Shown here: positions 44,803-53,056 of the stretch, piece by piece
Layout: each line of letters opens with the position of its first letter
Position numbering within the stretch: the first letter of the stretch is position 1
Position numbers and translations under genes: made by a program
DNA from: Candidatus Gastranaerophilales bacterium
GTDB taxonomy: Bacteria > Cyanobacteriota > Vampirovibrionia > Gastranaerophilales > Gastranaerophilaceae
DNA length: 64,000 bases
Reading direction: 5' to 3'
NCBI GenBank assembly: GCA_944325865.1
Contig: CALVBS010000006.1
Coordinates: forward strand, 62,001 to 126,000
Notes under the pieces: generated by a model
Told to the model about the DNA's origin: nothing
Databases searched by the model: none
The model's input: the letters and a program-made list of their open reading frames with translations, nothing else

Positions 44803-45447
44803 ATGAAAAAAATAATAGTTTTAATTTTTGTGTTTTTTGCGATGGCATTACAGAGTCTTGCTGTTGACGTGTTACCGGATACAGTAAGTTTTATCAGGAC
44901 AAACACTCTGGGAGTGTATCAGGTTTCAAGTCCTATTACTCTGTATTCACAGCCTGATGTAAATTCCGAAATTAAAACTGTTATTAAATATACCAAGGAT
45001 GTACTTGAACCTGTAAATTTGGTTTTTCAGGATGTGTTTATTGTATTTAAGGGGGATAAAGAGCTTGCCCTTATGGCAGTTACCGATGAAACAGAAGATT
45101 GGGTTGAAGTTATATATGATAACAAACTGGGTTTAACCGGCTGGATAAAAAAAGATGATCCTTATAAATTTGCGACCTGGGTCAATTTTTATAATATGTA
45201 CGGTAAAAAATACGGGCTGAAATTTTTAAACGGAACCCCTGAACAGATAAAAAATATACATGGTTCGCCTGATGAAACTTCAAAAGTTATAACCACAATA
45301 AACTATCCGAGAAATATTAATCTAAGTATTATCCGCGGGAACTGGATGCTTGTAACCGTTCTTGATGTTGATAAAACACCTAAAACAGGTTTTATCAGAT
45401 GGCGTGGTGAAGACGGCGTTAAGTATCTTTTTCCTGCAATAAGATAG
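44803..45447 (+). CDS. Secreted SH3-like protein, 214 aa
   Basis: A signal peptide (MKKIIVLIFVFFAMALQSLA, cleavage before VDV) is followed by a region resembling bacterial SH3 domains: GVYQVSSPITLYSQPDVNSE, then DWVEVIYDNKLGLTGWIKKD, typical of cell-wall-facing SH3b modules. A second similar unit is suggested later (ITTINYPRNINLSIIRGNWM, TGFIRWRG). Likely periplasmic; ligand unknown. Starts 3 bp after pheT with GGGAG, so it is cotranscribed. Confidence 0.7.
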   Translation: MKKIIVLIFVFFAMALQSLAVDVLPDTVSFIRTNTLGVYQVSSPITLYSQPDVNSEIKTVIKYTKDVLEPVNLVFQDVFIVFKGDKELALMAVTDETEDWVEVIYDNKLGLTGWIKKDDPYKFATWVNFYNMYGKKYGLKFLNGTPEQIKNIHGSPDETSKVITTINYPRNINLSIIRGNWMLVTVLDVDKTPKTGFIRWRGEDGVKYLFPAIR

Positions 45448-45463
45448 TTTTACTTATATTCTG

Positions 45464-45492
45464 TTGACAAATTTTAAACAAAGTTTTAAAAT
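45464..45492 (+). promoter_or_regulatory. Consensus promoter of nrdDG
   Basis: TTGACA (45464-45469), 17-bp spacer, TAAAAT (45487-45492). Transcription should begin near 45499, just before the riboswitch core. Confidence 0.7.
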
Positions 45493-45506
45493 AGATTTAC
45501 TATTTT

Positions 45507-45604
45507 GAGGAAAGCATGGGTGAAAATCCCTCACTGGACCGCAGCCGTTACAGTCGGAATGCTCATTATAGTTGATGTTACCACGGAAATCTGGGAGATT
45601 TTTT
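45507..45604 (+). promoter_or_regulatory. Cobalamin riboswitch controlling nrdD
   Basis: The conserved boxes occur in order: GAGGAAA (45507-45513), a GGG-TGAAAAT-CCC hairpin (45518-45530), CACTGGACCGCAGCCGTTA (45532-45550), CAGTCGGAATGCTC (45551-45564). GAG and GCAT of the first box can pair with ATGCTC at the end, closing the core. A small hairpin AAATCT-GGG-AGATTT(TTT) at 45587-45602 holds the GGGAG ribosome-binding site in its loop and arm and ends in T, a plausible off-switch. It resembles the short AdoCbl-riboswitch variants lacking the outer P1/P2 stems. Ligand binding should repress the B12-independent enzyme. It was identified by eye. Confidence 0.8.
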
Positions 45605-47461
45605 ATGAACAATACTATTTTGAAAAACGGCACAAATGTTGTGTCTCTGGAAACTGCAAAAAAAGCTTACGTATCTAATCCTTCAAGCGAAAAAAAAGAA
45701 GACAACATTACTCTTGTTGAAGGTTATTTGAAGCAGCTTGACTGGAAAGTCAATGAAAATTCAAACATGTCCTATTCAATTCAGGGGCTCAACAATTATA
45801 TTGCTTCGGAAGTAAGCAAAAATTACTGGTTAAACAAAATTTATAACGAAAAAATCAGAAATGCTCACATTAGCGGAGATATTCACATCCACGATTTGAA
45901 TATTATATCTGTGTATTGTGTGGGCTGGGATTTGAAAGACTTACTAATGGAAGGTTTTAAAGGCGTCAAGGGTAAAATTGAAAGCAAGCCTCCGAAACAT
46001 TTCAGAACCGCCTTAGGACAAATTGTTAATTTTATGTACACAATGCAGGGCGAAGCTGCAGGGGCTCAGGCATTTTCAAATTTTGATACTCTTCTGGCAC
46101 CTTTCATAAGATATGATAACCTTTCTTTTGAACAGGTAAAACAGGCCATGCAGGAATTTGTATTTAATATGAATGTTCCGACCCGTGTTGGATTTCAAAC
46201 TCCGTTTACTAATATTACAATGGATTTAACTGTCCCTTCGTATTATGCCGAACAACCGGTTATAATCGGCGGTGAACTTATGGAAGATACATATAAAGAA
46301 TTTCAGCCTGAAATGGATTTGTTAAACAAGGCATTCTTTGAGGTTATGATGGAAGGAGATGCTTCTGGCAGGGTCTTTACCTTCCCTATTCCGACATACA
46401 ATATTACAAAGGATTTTGACTGGAATAACGAAAAGCTTAACGGATTATGGGAAATGACTGCAAAATACGGTATCCCTTATTTTTCAAACTTTATAAATTC
46501 TGATATGTCACCTGAAGATGCACGTTCAATGTGCTGCAGATTAAGAATAGATAACCGTGAACTTGAATACAGAGGCGGCGGCTTGTTCGGTTCAAATCCT
46601 CTCACGGGTTCAGTCGGGGTTGTAACTATTAACCTGCCTAAAATTGCTGATAACGTTAAAAATAAAGGCGAATTTTTTGAAAAACTTTCACAACACATGG
46701 AGATAGCTAAAGAAAGCCTTGAAATAAAAAGAAAATTACTTGAAGATTTAACTGATAAAAACCTTTATCCATACACAAAATTTTATTTAAGAGATATAAA
46801 AGCACGTTTCGGTGTTTATTGGAAAAACCATTTTTCAACAATAGGTTTAATAGGTATGAACGAGGCTTGTTTAAATCTTCTCGGTTCGGATATCGGGAGT
46901 TTCAGAGGTAAACAATTTGCACTTGACGTAATGGACTTTATGAGAGCAAAAATTGTTGAATTTCAGAAACAAACAGGTAACAACTACAACCTTGAAGCAA
47001 CTCCCGGGGAAGGAACTTCTTACAGGCTTGCAAAACTTGACAGAAACCATAAATATAAATATTTTACAAATTCAACCCAGCTGCCGGTAAATTATTCCGA
47101 TGATATCTTTGAGGTTCTTGACCATCAGGATGATTTGCAGACAAAATATACCGGCGGAACCGTTGTACATATTTTTGCGGGAGAAAGAATTTCAAATATT
47201 GAAACAATGAAAAATCTTGTTAAAAAAGTCTGCAATAATTACAAACTTCCATATTTCACATTTTCTCCGACCTTTAGTACATGTCCTAATCATGGCTATG
47301 TCGCAGGTGAACATTTTAAATGTCCTGACTGCGGTGCTGATTGTGAAGTTTATTCAAGAATCGTAGGCTACATAAGACCAATTAGTCAGTGGAATAAAGG
47401 TAAACAAATGGAATTTCATAATAGAACACCTTTTGATGTTGAAGCATGCGGATGTAATTAA
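45605..47461 (+). CDS. nrdD: Anaerobic (class III) ribonucleoside-triphosphate reductase
   Basis: Makes dNTPs with a glycyl radical under strict anoxia, without cobalamin. 618 residues. NAHISGDIHIHDLN near residue 82, VGFQTPFTNITMDL, FPIPTYNITKDFDW, and SMCCRLRID (active-site Cys region) are present. The zinc site near the C-terminus has CPNHG and CPDCGADC, followed by the glycyl-radical loop SRIVGYIRPISQWNKGK. The frame opens at 45572, inside the riboswitch, but the ATG at 45605 with GGGAG fits. Controlled by the leader before it; nrdG follows. Confidence 0.96.
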   Translation: MNNTILKNGTNVVSLETAKKAYVSNPSSEKKEDNITLVEGYLKQLDWKVNENSNMSYSIQGLNNYIASEVSKNYWLNKIYNEKIRNAHISGDIHIHDLNIISVYCVGWDLKDLLMEGFKGVKGKIESKPPKHFRTALGQIVNFMYTMQGEAAGAQAFSNFDTLLAPFIRYDNLSFEQVKQAMQEFVFNMNVPTRVGFQTPFTNITMDLTVPSYYAEQPVIIGGELMEDTYKEFQPEMDLLNKAFFEVMMEGDASGRVFTFPIPTYNITKDFDWNNEKLNGLWEMTAKYGIPYFSNFINSDMSPEDARSMCCRLRIDNRELEYRGGGLFGSNPLTGSVGVVTINLPKIADNVKNKGEFFEKLSQHMEIAKESLEIKRKLLEDLTDKNLYPYTKFYLRDIKARFGVYWKNHFSTIGLIGMNEACLNLLGSDIGSFRGKQFALDVMDFMRAKIVEFQKQTGNNYNLEATPGEGTSYRLAKLDRNHKYKYFTNSTQLPVNYSDDIFEVLDHQDDLQTKYTGGTVVHIFAGERISNIETMKNLVKKVCNNYKLPYFTFSPTFSTCPNHGYVAGEHFKCPDCGADCEVYSRIVGYIRPISQWNKGKQMEFHNRTPFDVEACGCN

Positions 47462-47493
47462 AAATATGGAGTGTAAAAAGGATAAGAAGTTTA

Positions 47494-47528
47494 GGAGGCT
47501 GAGGAGAATTGTTATTCTCCGTGCCTCC
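47494..47528 (+). other. Intercistronic hairpin between nrdD and nrdG
   Basis: GGAGGC (47494-47499) and GGAGAAT (47503-47509) pair with ATTCTCC (47514-47520) and GCCTCC (47523-47528), loop TGTT. No T-run follows, so it is more likely an mRNA-stabilising or attenuating structure than a terminator. Confidence 0.65.
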
Positions 47529-47550
47529 GCTCTTCACCTTTAAATAAATT

Positions 47551-48219
47551 ATGTTGATAGGCGGATTACAAAAAACTTCATTACTGGATTTTCCGGGGAA
47601 AATAAGTGCGATAGTATTCACAGCAGGGTGTAATTTCCGATGCGGTTATTGTCACAATCCCGAATTAATTCATCCGGTTACTACAGTGAAAGATATTTTT
47701 GAATTTTTAAATACCAGAAGAGGTAAACTTGACGGTGTGGTAATTACCGGCGGGGAGCCCTGTTTACAGAAAGATTTGCCGGAATTTATAAAAAAAATTA
47801 AATTTATGGATTTTGCTGTAAAACTTGATACAAACGGGAGTTTTCCACAGATGCTTGACGCGGTTTTGCCTTATTTGGATTATGTTGCAATGGATATAAA
47901 AGCCCCTCTGTCCAAGTATTCAAGCATTGTTAATACTGAAATTGATACGAATAAAATTTTAAAAAGTATCAATATTCTTAAAAACAGTCATTTAGATTAT
48001 GAATTTCGTACAACAGTTTTGAGGTCTCAGCTTTCATATAAAGATTTTGAAGAAATAGGCAGGCTTATACAAAATGCACCGCGATATTTTTTGCAAAAAT
48101 TTGTATCCTCAAAGATTTTGGATACATCTTTGCAAAACGAAAAAACATATTCCGATTCAGAGTTTGAAGAGATAAAAAAAATCTTAACACCTTATATCTC
48201 TGAAATATATATAAGATAA
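47551..48219 (+). CDS. nrdG: Anaerobic ribonucleotide reductase activating protein (radical SAM)
   Basis: Generates the glycyl radical on NrdD using SAM and a 4Fe-4S cluster. 222 residues, radical SAM with the cluster motif CNFRCGYC (CxxxCxxC, about residues 28-35), preceded by LDFPGKISAIVFTAG, and the SAM-binding VVITGGEPCLQKDL. This longer form is the NrdG2 type. The ATG has no obvious ribosome-binding site, and 90 bp with a strong hairpin separate it from nrdD, so expression may be set lower than NrdD. Confidence 0.92.
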   Translation: MLIGGLQKTSLLDFPGKISAIVFTAGCNFRCGYCHNPELIHPVTTVKDIFEFLNTRRGKLDGVVITGGEPCLQKDLPEFIKKIKFMDFAVKLDTNGSFPQMLDAVLPYLDYVAMDIKAPLSKYSSIVNTEIDTNKILKSINILKNSHLDYEFRTTVLRSQLSYKDFEEIGRLIQNAPRYFLQKFVSSKILDTSLQNEKTYSDSEFEEIKKILTPYISEIYIR

Positions 48220-48270
48220 TGATTAAGATTTCTTAAAATTCAGATTGCGGGTATTCACTATTTAAAATGT

Positions 48271-49116
48271 ATGAAGTACAATAGATATATCATGAGTGTT
48301 GTTGAAGAAAAATTATATTCTGACATCCCGCCGACAAAGTTGAGGAATAAAGAGGAGAAATTTAAACCGGCTAAAACAAGCAAATTTTGGCTCTGGGTTG
48401 CAAGTATGTTTTTCTTTAACATGCTTCAGAACAGATTTTATGCTTTCCGTTATAAGGGTGCTGAAAATGTAATAGAAAAAGGCGTTCCTACAATTCTGTT
48501 TGCACCGCATTGCAACTGGTGGGACGGAATTGTTATGTATAATGTTACTCACAGAATTTTTCATAAAGAAATTCGTTTGATGATAGAAGAACTTAACAGA
48601 TTTCCTCTCTTAAGACGGGGCGGAGGGTATTCTGTATGTAAAAAATCCCCTCAATCAGCAATGAAAGCTCTTCAATATTCTGTTGATGTAGTGGGTGATT
48701 TGAAGAATATTTTGTGTATTTTTCCTCAAGGAATAATTAGACCTCCGCATTACAGACCAATGGTATTTCAGACGGGATTGGCATATATTGCACAAAATGC
48801 CGTTAAAAGATACGGTAAAGTAAATCTTGTTCCAATGGCTGTTGATTATACTTTTTTAAGAGATAATCGTCCGGAAGTTATTGTCGAATTTGGAGAAAAA
48901 CTTACTTTTACAAAAGATAACATTATATCGGACAGAAAACAGCTTACTCATATATTGGAAAGAAGTTTGGAACAAACTTGTGATAAACAAATGCATACTA
49001 TTGCTGAAGGTGATTTAGATAACCATAAAATATTATTTAAGCAGCATTTAAAGTGGTACAGAAGAATAGAACAACGATTAAAACGTATTGATATTCCGCC
49101 TGTTGCTGATGTTTAA
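48271..49116 (+). CDS. 1-acyl-glycerol-3-phosphate acyltransferase-like (PlsC family) protein
   Basis: 281 residues. The HxxxxD acyltransferase motif is HCNWWD (about residue 86), and the glycerol-phosphate site is seen in CIFPQGIIRPPH. A hydrophobic segment (FWLWVASMFFFNMLQ, about 38-52) likely attaches it to the membrane. It should acylate a lysophospholipid or another hydroxyl-bearing lipid, such as a carotenoid glycoside; the acceptor is unclear. Neither the ATG at 48271 nor the one at 48292 has a ribosome-binding site; TTCACT-N17-TACAAT ends 9 bp before the second, so a leaderless start at 48292 is possible. Confidence 0.85.
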   Translation: MKYNRYIMSVVEEKLYSDIPPTKLRNKEEKFKPAKTSKFWLWVASMFFFNMLQNRFYAFRYKGAENVIEKGVPTILFAPHCNWWDGIVMYNVTHRIFHKEIRLMIEELNRFPLLRRGGGYSVCKKSPQSAMKALQYSVDVVGDLKNILCIFPQGIIRPPHYRPMVFQTGLAYIAQNAVKRYGKVNLVPMAVDYTFLRDNRPEVIVEFGEKLTFTKDNIISDRKQLTHILERSLEQTCDKQMHTIAEGDLDNHKILFKQHLKWYRRIEQRLKRIDIPPVADV

Positions 49117-49131
49117 TTAAAATAAAACAAG

Positions 49132-49160
49132 AAAAAGACCGAAGGAATTCGGTCTTTTTA
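49132..49160. terminator. Bidirectional terminator
   Basis: AAAAAGACCGAA pairs with TTCGGTCTTTTT around GGAA, between the convergent acyltransferase and LysM genes. Confidence 0.9.
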
Positions 49161-49196
49161 TGAAATATGGCTGACTAATATTTTATGATTTCGGGA

Positions 49197-50402
49197 TTAA
49201 GAGAGAACTGCTTCGGCTGTTTTTTCACCTGCGAACCAACCGCCGATACTGCCAATGATACCTCCGACTAATGCACCTGCGGCTGTTCCGACTACAGGTA
49301 CTGCGGAACCGATTGCGGCACCGGCCATAGCACCGAGCTTGGCACCTGCCCATGCTCCACCGACTGCTGAAGCCGTTGTAGCTCCTTTCTTAACAGCGGC
49401 TTTTGTTCCGCCTTTTTCATATGCATCTGCAATTTCTACTGCGGCGTATGCTACTGCTAAAGGTTTTGCTACTTTGCCTGCAGCTTTCATAATAGTAGGA
49501 GCAGCCTTGCCTGTCGCTGTCAGTGCAGCTTTACCGCCTTTTGCGGCAGCCTTACCGGTAGCCTTTGCAGCTGATTTAGTTGCTGCTGCTGCAGATTTTG
49601 CTGCAGATTTTGTTTTAGAAACAATTTTATTAGCTGCAGCTTTTACGCTGTTACCTGCTGATTTTGCGGCATTGGCACCTTTTTCCAATACAACTTTTTC
49701 AGCTTTTAATGCATCAATTTTGGCTGCACTTGCTTTACCTTTAAGTTTTTCTCCGGCTGCAACGATTTTTGCTTTTCCTGATTTTAAAGCATCTTTAGTA
49801 GCTGCGGATAGTTTTTGTACCTGTTGTTTAGTTGCATCCGTTACCTTGCTAACTCCATTTTTAGTTGCTTGAGCTGCGTGTACCAATCCGTCTTTTGCTG
49901 CGACTGCTGCTTTTTTAGTTGCTGCTGCAGTTGCTTTTGCCGCTGTTTTTGTTTTCTGGGCAGCTACAACGGCACCTTTTTTAACGTAAGGAGCAGTTTT
50001 TTCTGCCAATCTCATACCTATAACACCTGCTGCTGCACCTCCTGCTGCATAAAGAAACGGATTGCCTGTCAAGGAAGCTTGTTGTTGAGTTTCCTGTTGA
50101 GGTGTTTGAATTTCTTCAGCAGTTGTTGCCGGAGTTGCTTCTCCATGAGGAAGAGCTGCCGGATTTTCCTGAGCTTGTTCCTGCGGGATGTGTGCAGTAG
50201 GTTCATTACCTTGTTGTTCCTGCGGAACTTCTCTGGTAAATGTGTCCATTTTTGCTTCCGGTAATTTAATAGTGTCATTTGCAAAAATTAAATTCTGGTT
50301 TTTAATTTGCGGATTTAATTTCATTAAAGTTTTTACATCTGTACAATGTGTTCTTGCGATACGTGACAAGTTGTCACCATGTTGAATAACATAGTCTGCC
50401 AT
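49197..50402 (-). CDS. LysM protein with histone H1-like Lys/Ala region and glycine-zipper C-terminus
   Basis: 401 residues. An N-terminal LysM domain (about 3-49: YVIQHGDNLSRIARTHC, LMKLNPQIKNQNLIFANDTI) binds N-acetylglucosamine glycans. A Q/P/T-rich linker (52-110) and a hydrophobic glycine/alanine patch (about 114-132) follow. About 180 residues are of Lys/Ala-rich helix (TKTAAKATAAATKKAAVAA style) like eukaryotic H1 tails or bacterial H1-like proteins. It ends in a glycine-zipper segment (VGGAWAGAKLGAMAGAAIGS, GTAAGALVGGIIGSIGG). There is no signal peptide, so how LysM reaches peptidoglycan is unclear. The combination recalls tail/effector proteins or membrane-inserting factors, without proof. 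AAGGAG precedes the start. Confidence 0.75.
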   Translation of the reverse strand: MADYVIQHGDNLSRIARTHCTDVKTLMKLNPQIKNQNLIFANDTIKLPEAKMDTFTREVPQEQQGNEPTAHIPQEQAQENPAALPHGEATPATTAEEIQTPQQETQQQASLTGNPFLYAAGGAAAGVIGMRLAEKTAPYVKKGAVVAAQKTKTAAKATAAATKKAAVAAKDGLVHAAQATKNGVSKVTDATKQQVQKLSAATKDALKSGKAKIVAAGEKLKGKASAAKIDALKAEKVVLEKGANAAKSAGNSVKAAANKIVSKTKSAAKSAAAATKSAAKATGKAAAKGGKAALTATGKAAPTIMKAAGKVAKPLAVAYAAVEIADAYEKGGTKAAVKKGATTASAVGGAWAGAKLGAMAGAAIGSAVPVVGTAAGALVGGIIGSIGGWFAGEKTAEAVLS

Positions 50403-50687
50403 AATAAATAATCTCCTTTTTCCCTTAAAATATTCCCCGATGTATCTTTTAGATACCTCTTATACTCATGTAAAGGATTATATTTAAAAAAAATTGCCTT
50501 ATACGGGATACATAAATTTTATATAAAATCTGAAAATGGGTTAAAATAAGGTCTATTTGCCATTTTTATGAGATTTACATTTCTTAATATTTTGTGTTTA
50601 AAGCTTAAATATTTAAATATAGGATTTTATGAATTTAACAAATCTCAACTAATTAGCAAAAAAAATTTTTAGAAGTTTTGTAAAAGT

Positions 50688-52160
50688 ATGCTTTTAAATT
50701 TATTTACCCTGAATAATTATAATAATCAGCCGGTATTCGGTTACAGGCTGCCAAAACGCTCATTTAATGACATTCGGGATATACCGGGATTGACCTGTGC
50801 TAAGTGCGGGGAAAAAATGTTTAGCCTTATAGAACGTGATGAGTTTATTAATAAATTACTTGCAGGTTCAAAAACTTGTTTGAAAAACCATGAATTTGAT
50901 GAATTTAGAAATTCCAACAGATTTCGTTTTCTGCAAAACTTGGCAAACAGACATCCAAGAACTCCACTGGCAGTAATTGTTGAAGATAAGACTATTAAAT
51001 ATAAAATATCAAAATTTGGCGGATTTGGTCAGAGAGAAGTTTCTGAAATTGTTGATATTTCAAAAAATATTACAAAAAATGCCCCGCAGGTTATAAAAAA
51101 ATTAATGCCTCTTAAAGAGAGGATGCCTGATGCTTACAAAGAACTTCTGGATTATATGGAGGTTTATGCTATAAAATACCCTGATAACTCATTTTCAGAA
51201 ATTTTTAAAAAGAAAGATGTCTTTGATTATCATAATAAAATTCGTTTATTCAGAAAAGAACAATTTTCGCTGCTGAAAAATAAAGCTTTAACAAAGCTCA
51301 ATAAAACAGCAGAACTTCTTCCGCAAGAGGAAAAAGCAAAGATGATTAAATTGAACTCGGAGCTTTTGAATATCATCTCGCCGACATATTATCCGGATTC
51401 TACAAAACATATTATGCTTGAACTTTTATATGGGGACTTTATTTCGGCTCTTGATGATAAAAAACTTGCTGCTAACATCAAAAAACAACTCAAGAATATA
51501 CCGCTTAATGAAGTTCATGCCGATAATTTGATAGTAGGATATTCAAAATTAAACGACAGAGAAATTATTAAAGAGATTTTGGAAAATGTAAGTGCAACTT
51601 TTGAACATATAATTCCAGGCTCAAAAGACGGTCCTGATTCCAAGCATAACGGTATTTGTCTATGTAAAAGATGCAATCAGGAGCGTGCAACCATTGCTTA
51701 TTCAGTTATGATGGAAAAATTCCCTGAATTTTCACAAAATATACAGAAACAACTTAATAAAGTAATGGCATTTATTAAAAATAAAAAACTTACAGGATAT
51801 GAATTGTATCCGCAAAAAGTTAAGAAGACATTATTGGATGTTACAGACCAAAAATTAAGAATTAATATAAAGAAATTTTTGAAATTTAAAGAAAAAGAAG
51901 CAGAGATAAAACTTGAGCATGCAAAAGCAAGTTATATTCAAAACAAAACCCGTTTACAGGAAACAAATTTGGAAATAAGTGAATATAATAAGAAAATAGA
52001 TGAGTTAAAACAGGAATTGAAAAGGTTACAGGACGAAAAAAACATCCTTCATCATAAAAAAGAAATACGTAAAGCAAAGGTTAATAATTCAACGCGGATA
52101 CTGGCTAATGCCAAAAGTAATTTAAAAAGTGCAAGAAAGACATTAAATAATGATAAATAA
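50688..52160 (+). CDS. HNH-nuclease-like protein with a split zinc motif, 490 aa
   Basis: The N-terminus has QPVFGYRLPKR, then a CAKCGEKMF pair (residues about 37-45). About 280 helical residues later come FEHIIPGS and SKHNGICLCKRCNQERAT, which together look like an HNH endonuclease beta-beta-alpha-metal core (EH, HN, CxxC). The C-terminal 80 residues are a lysine/glutamate coiled coil. If the pairs form one zinc site, the core is interrupted by a large insert. It could act on DNA or RNA; no phage or restriction partner is next to it. No ribosome-binding site is visible at the ATG. Confidence 0.65.
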   Translation: MLLNLFTLNNYNNQPVFGYRLPKRSFNDIRDIPGLTCAKCGEKMFSLIERDEFINKLLAGSKTCLKNHEFDEFRNSNRFRFLQNLANRHPRTPLAVIVEDKTIKYKISKFGGFGQREVSEIVDISKNITKNAPQVIKKLMPLKERMPDAYKELLDYMEVYAIKYPDNSFSEIFKKKDVFDYHNKIRLFRKEQFSLLKNKALTKLNKTAELLPQEEKAKMIKLNSELLNIISPTYYPDSTKHIMLELLYGDFISALDDKKLAANIKKQLKNIPLNEVHADNLIVGYSKLNDREIIKEILENVSATFEHIIPGSKDGPDSKHNGICLCKRCNQERATIAYSVMMEKFPEFSQNIQKQLNKVMAFIKNKKLTGYELYPQKVKKTLLDVTDQKLRINIKKFLKFKEKEAEIKLEHAKASYIQNKTRLQETNLEISEYNKKIDELKQELKRLQDEKNILHHKKEIRKAKVNNSTRILANAKSNLKSARKTLNNDK

Positions 52161-52172
52161 ATTAACATAGGT

Positions 52173-52201
52173 TTGACATGTGTTTACGGTTATTTTAGGA
52201 T
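52173..52201 (+). promoter_or_regulatory. Promoter of the 52-55 kb operon
   Basis: TTGACA (52173-52178), 17-bp spacer, TAGGAT (52196-52201). Placed directly ahead of the riboswitch-like leader, as at nrdD. Confidence 0.65.
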
Positions 52202-52210
52202 TTTTTATAA

Positions 52211-52354
52211 GAGGAAATTGATGTGTAAATCATTAGCTGTGCCGCAACCGTAATAGCCGGAACACTCAGAAAAACTTATCTGCCGCGAGCATCGGCAATA
52301 AGAAAAGTTTTCAAAGTTGTCCTCTGAGAGTTAAGAACAGCAGAGGATTTTTTA
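52211..52354 (+). promoter_or_regulatory. Cobalamin-riboswitch-like leader of an unknown operon
   Basis: Same box order as the nrdD leader: GAGGAAA (52211-52217), a TGAT-GTGTAA-ATCA hairpin, AGCTGTGCCGCAACCGTAAT (52235-52254), AGCCGGAACACTC (52255-52267), with GAG/CTC closing the core. A hairpin at 52275-52302 (CTTAT, TGCCG / CGGCA, ATAAG; loop CGAGCAT) stands where the L13 kissing-loop arm is expected. TCCTCTG (52320-52326) pairs with CAGAGGA (52341-52347), followed by six T; this hairpin covers the ribosome-binding site AGAGGA and ends at the start codon, a clear expression platform. Identification is by eye. Confidence 0.75.
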
Positions 52355-53056
52355 ATGGCATATGGAGCCGTACATGCAAATAATGCAAGAATAGGAACCT
52401 GTCCGCATGGACTTCCGCAGGGAGCATGCCCTATTTGTAGCGGAATGGGCGGCGGAGGCGGTATGAGAAAAGCCGATTTTTCCGCAAAACCGGGTGAAAT
52501 GAGCTGGAATGAGTGTGCTGCCATAGGAGCATTCCTAAAAGCACAACAGAATGCAAAACTTCAGCGTCAGCAGGATGCACAGAATTTTGCACAGCAGGCT
52601 GTGGCGTTTCAAAATGCCATGGATAACGCTTCACAAAAAGCTGCCGCACTTGCACAGTTTTTCAGTGCAAACACTCCCGCTATAATTGCAAAACCAGTAA
52701 ATTTTGTTCTGAATACCGTAATCGGCGGTACTTTGAATGCTATAAAAAGTTTTCCGCAAACCGTTCAAAACGCATTACAAACAGTTGGACAAAAATTAGC
52801 GGACATTTCTGATAAGCTTGCAGCAGTTTACGGTGAAGTTAAAACAGCAATAGCCAAAAAACTCTCAGAAACTTTAAATGAATTTAAAAAGAAAGTGAAA
52901 TCATTGTTTTCTATCTTTAATCCGCAGGATGCAGATAACGATGACAAACAGGTTGATGAAACCAAAAAAGCTTTTAAACTGAAAACATTTATACATGATT
53001 TATATAAGAAATTAAAAAAGGAAGACGAAAAGGATTTAGAAGAAAATGAACGTTAA
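52355..53056 (+). CDS. Hypothetical protein with CPHG/CPIC cysteine-histidine cluster, 233 aa
   Basis: Unknown. The N-terminus has C16-P-H18-G, then C25-P-I-C28 followed by a glycine run, a possible metal-binding knuckle. Then a glutamine/alanine-rich helix (about 60-105, LQRQQDAQNFAQQAVAF), a hydrophobic or amphipathic central part (110-160) and a lysine-rich coiled-coil tail. There is no signal peptide. The AGAGGA ribosome-binding site lies inside the riboswitch hairpin. It is the first gene of an operon; the next gene overlaps by 11 bp. Control by a cobalamin leader suggests a link to B12 or cobalt, but nothing in the protein proves this. Confidence 0.7.
   Translation: MAYGAVHANNARIGTCPHGLPQGACPICSGMGGGGGMRKADFSAKPGEMSWNECAAIGAFLKAQQNAKLQRQQDAQNFAQQAVAFQNAMDNASQKAAALAQFFSANTPAIIAKPVNFVLNTVIGGTLNAIKSFPQTVQNALQTVGQKLADISDKLAAVYGEVKTAIAKKLSETLNEFKKKVKSLFSIFNPQDADNDDKQVDETKKAFKLKTFIHDLYKKLKKEDEKDLEENER

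Noticed and set aside
45572-45604. Earlier start of nrdD at 45572
   Set aside because: It lies inside the riboswitch and has no ribosome-binding site; the ATG at 45605 has GGGAG.
49255-49872. 205-aa Ala-rich frame antisense to the LysM gene
   Set aside because: It is the complement of the Lys/Ala codons of the LysM protein; no ribosome-binding site or family match.
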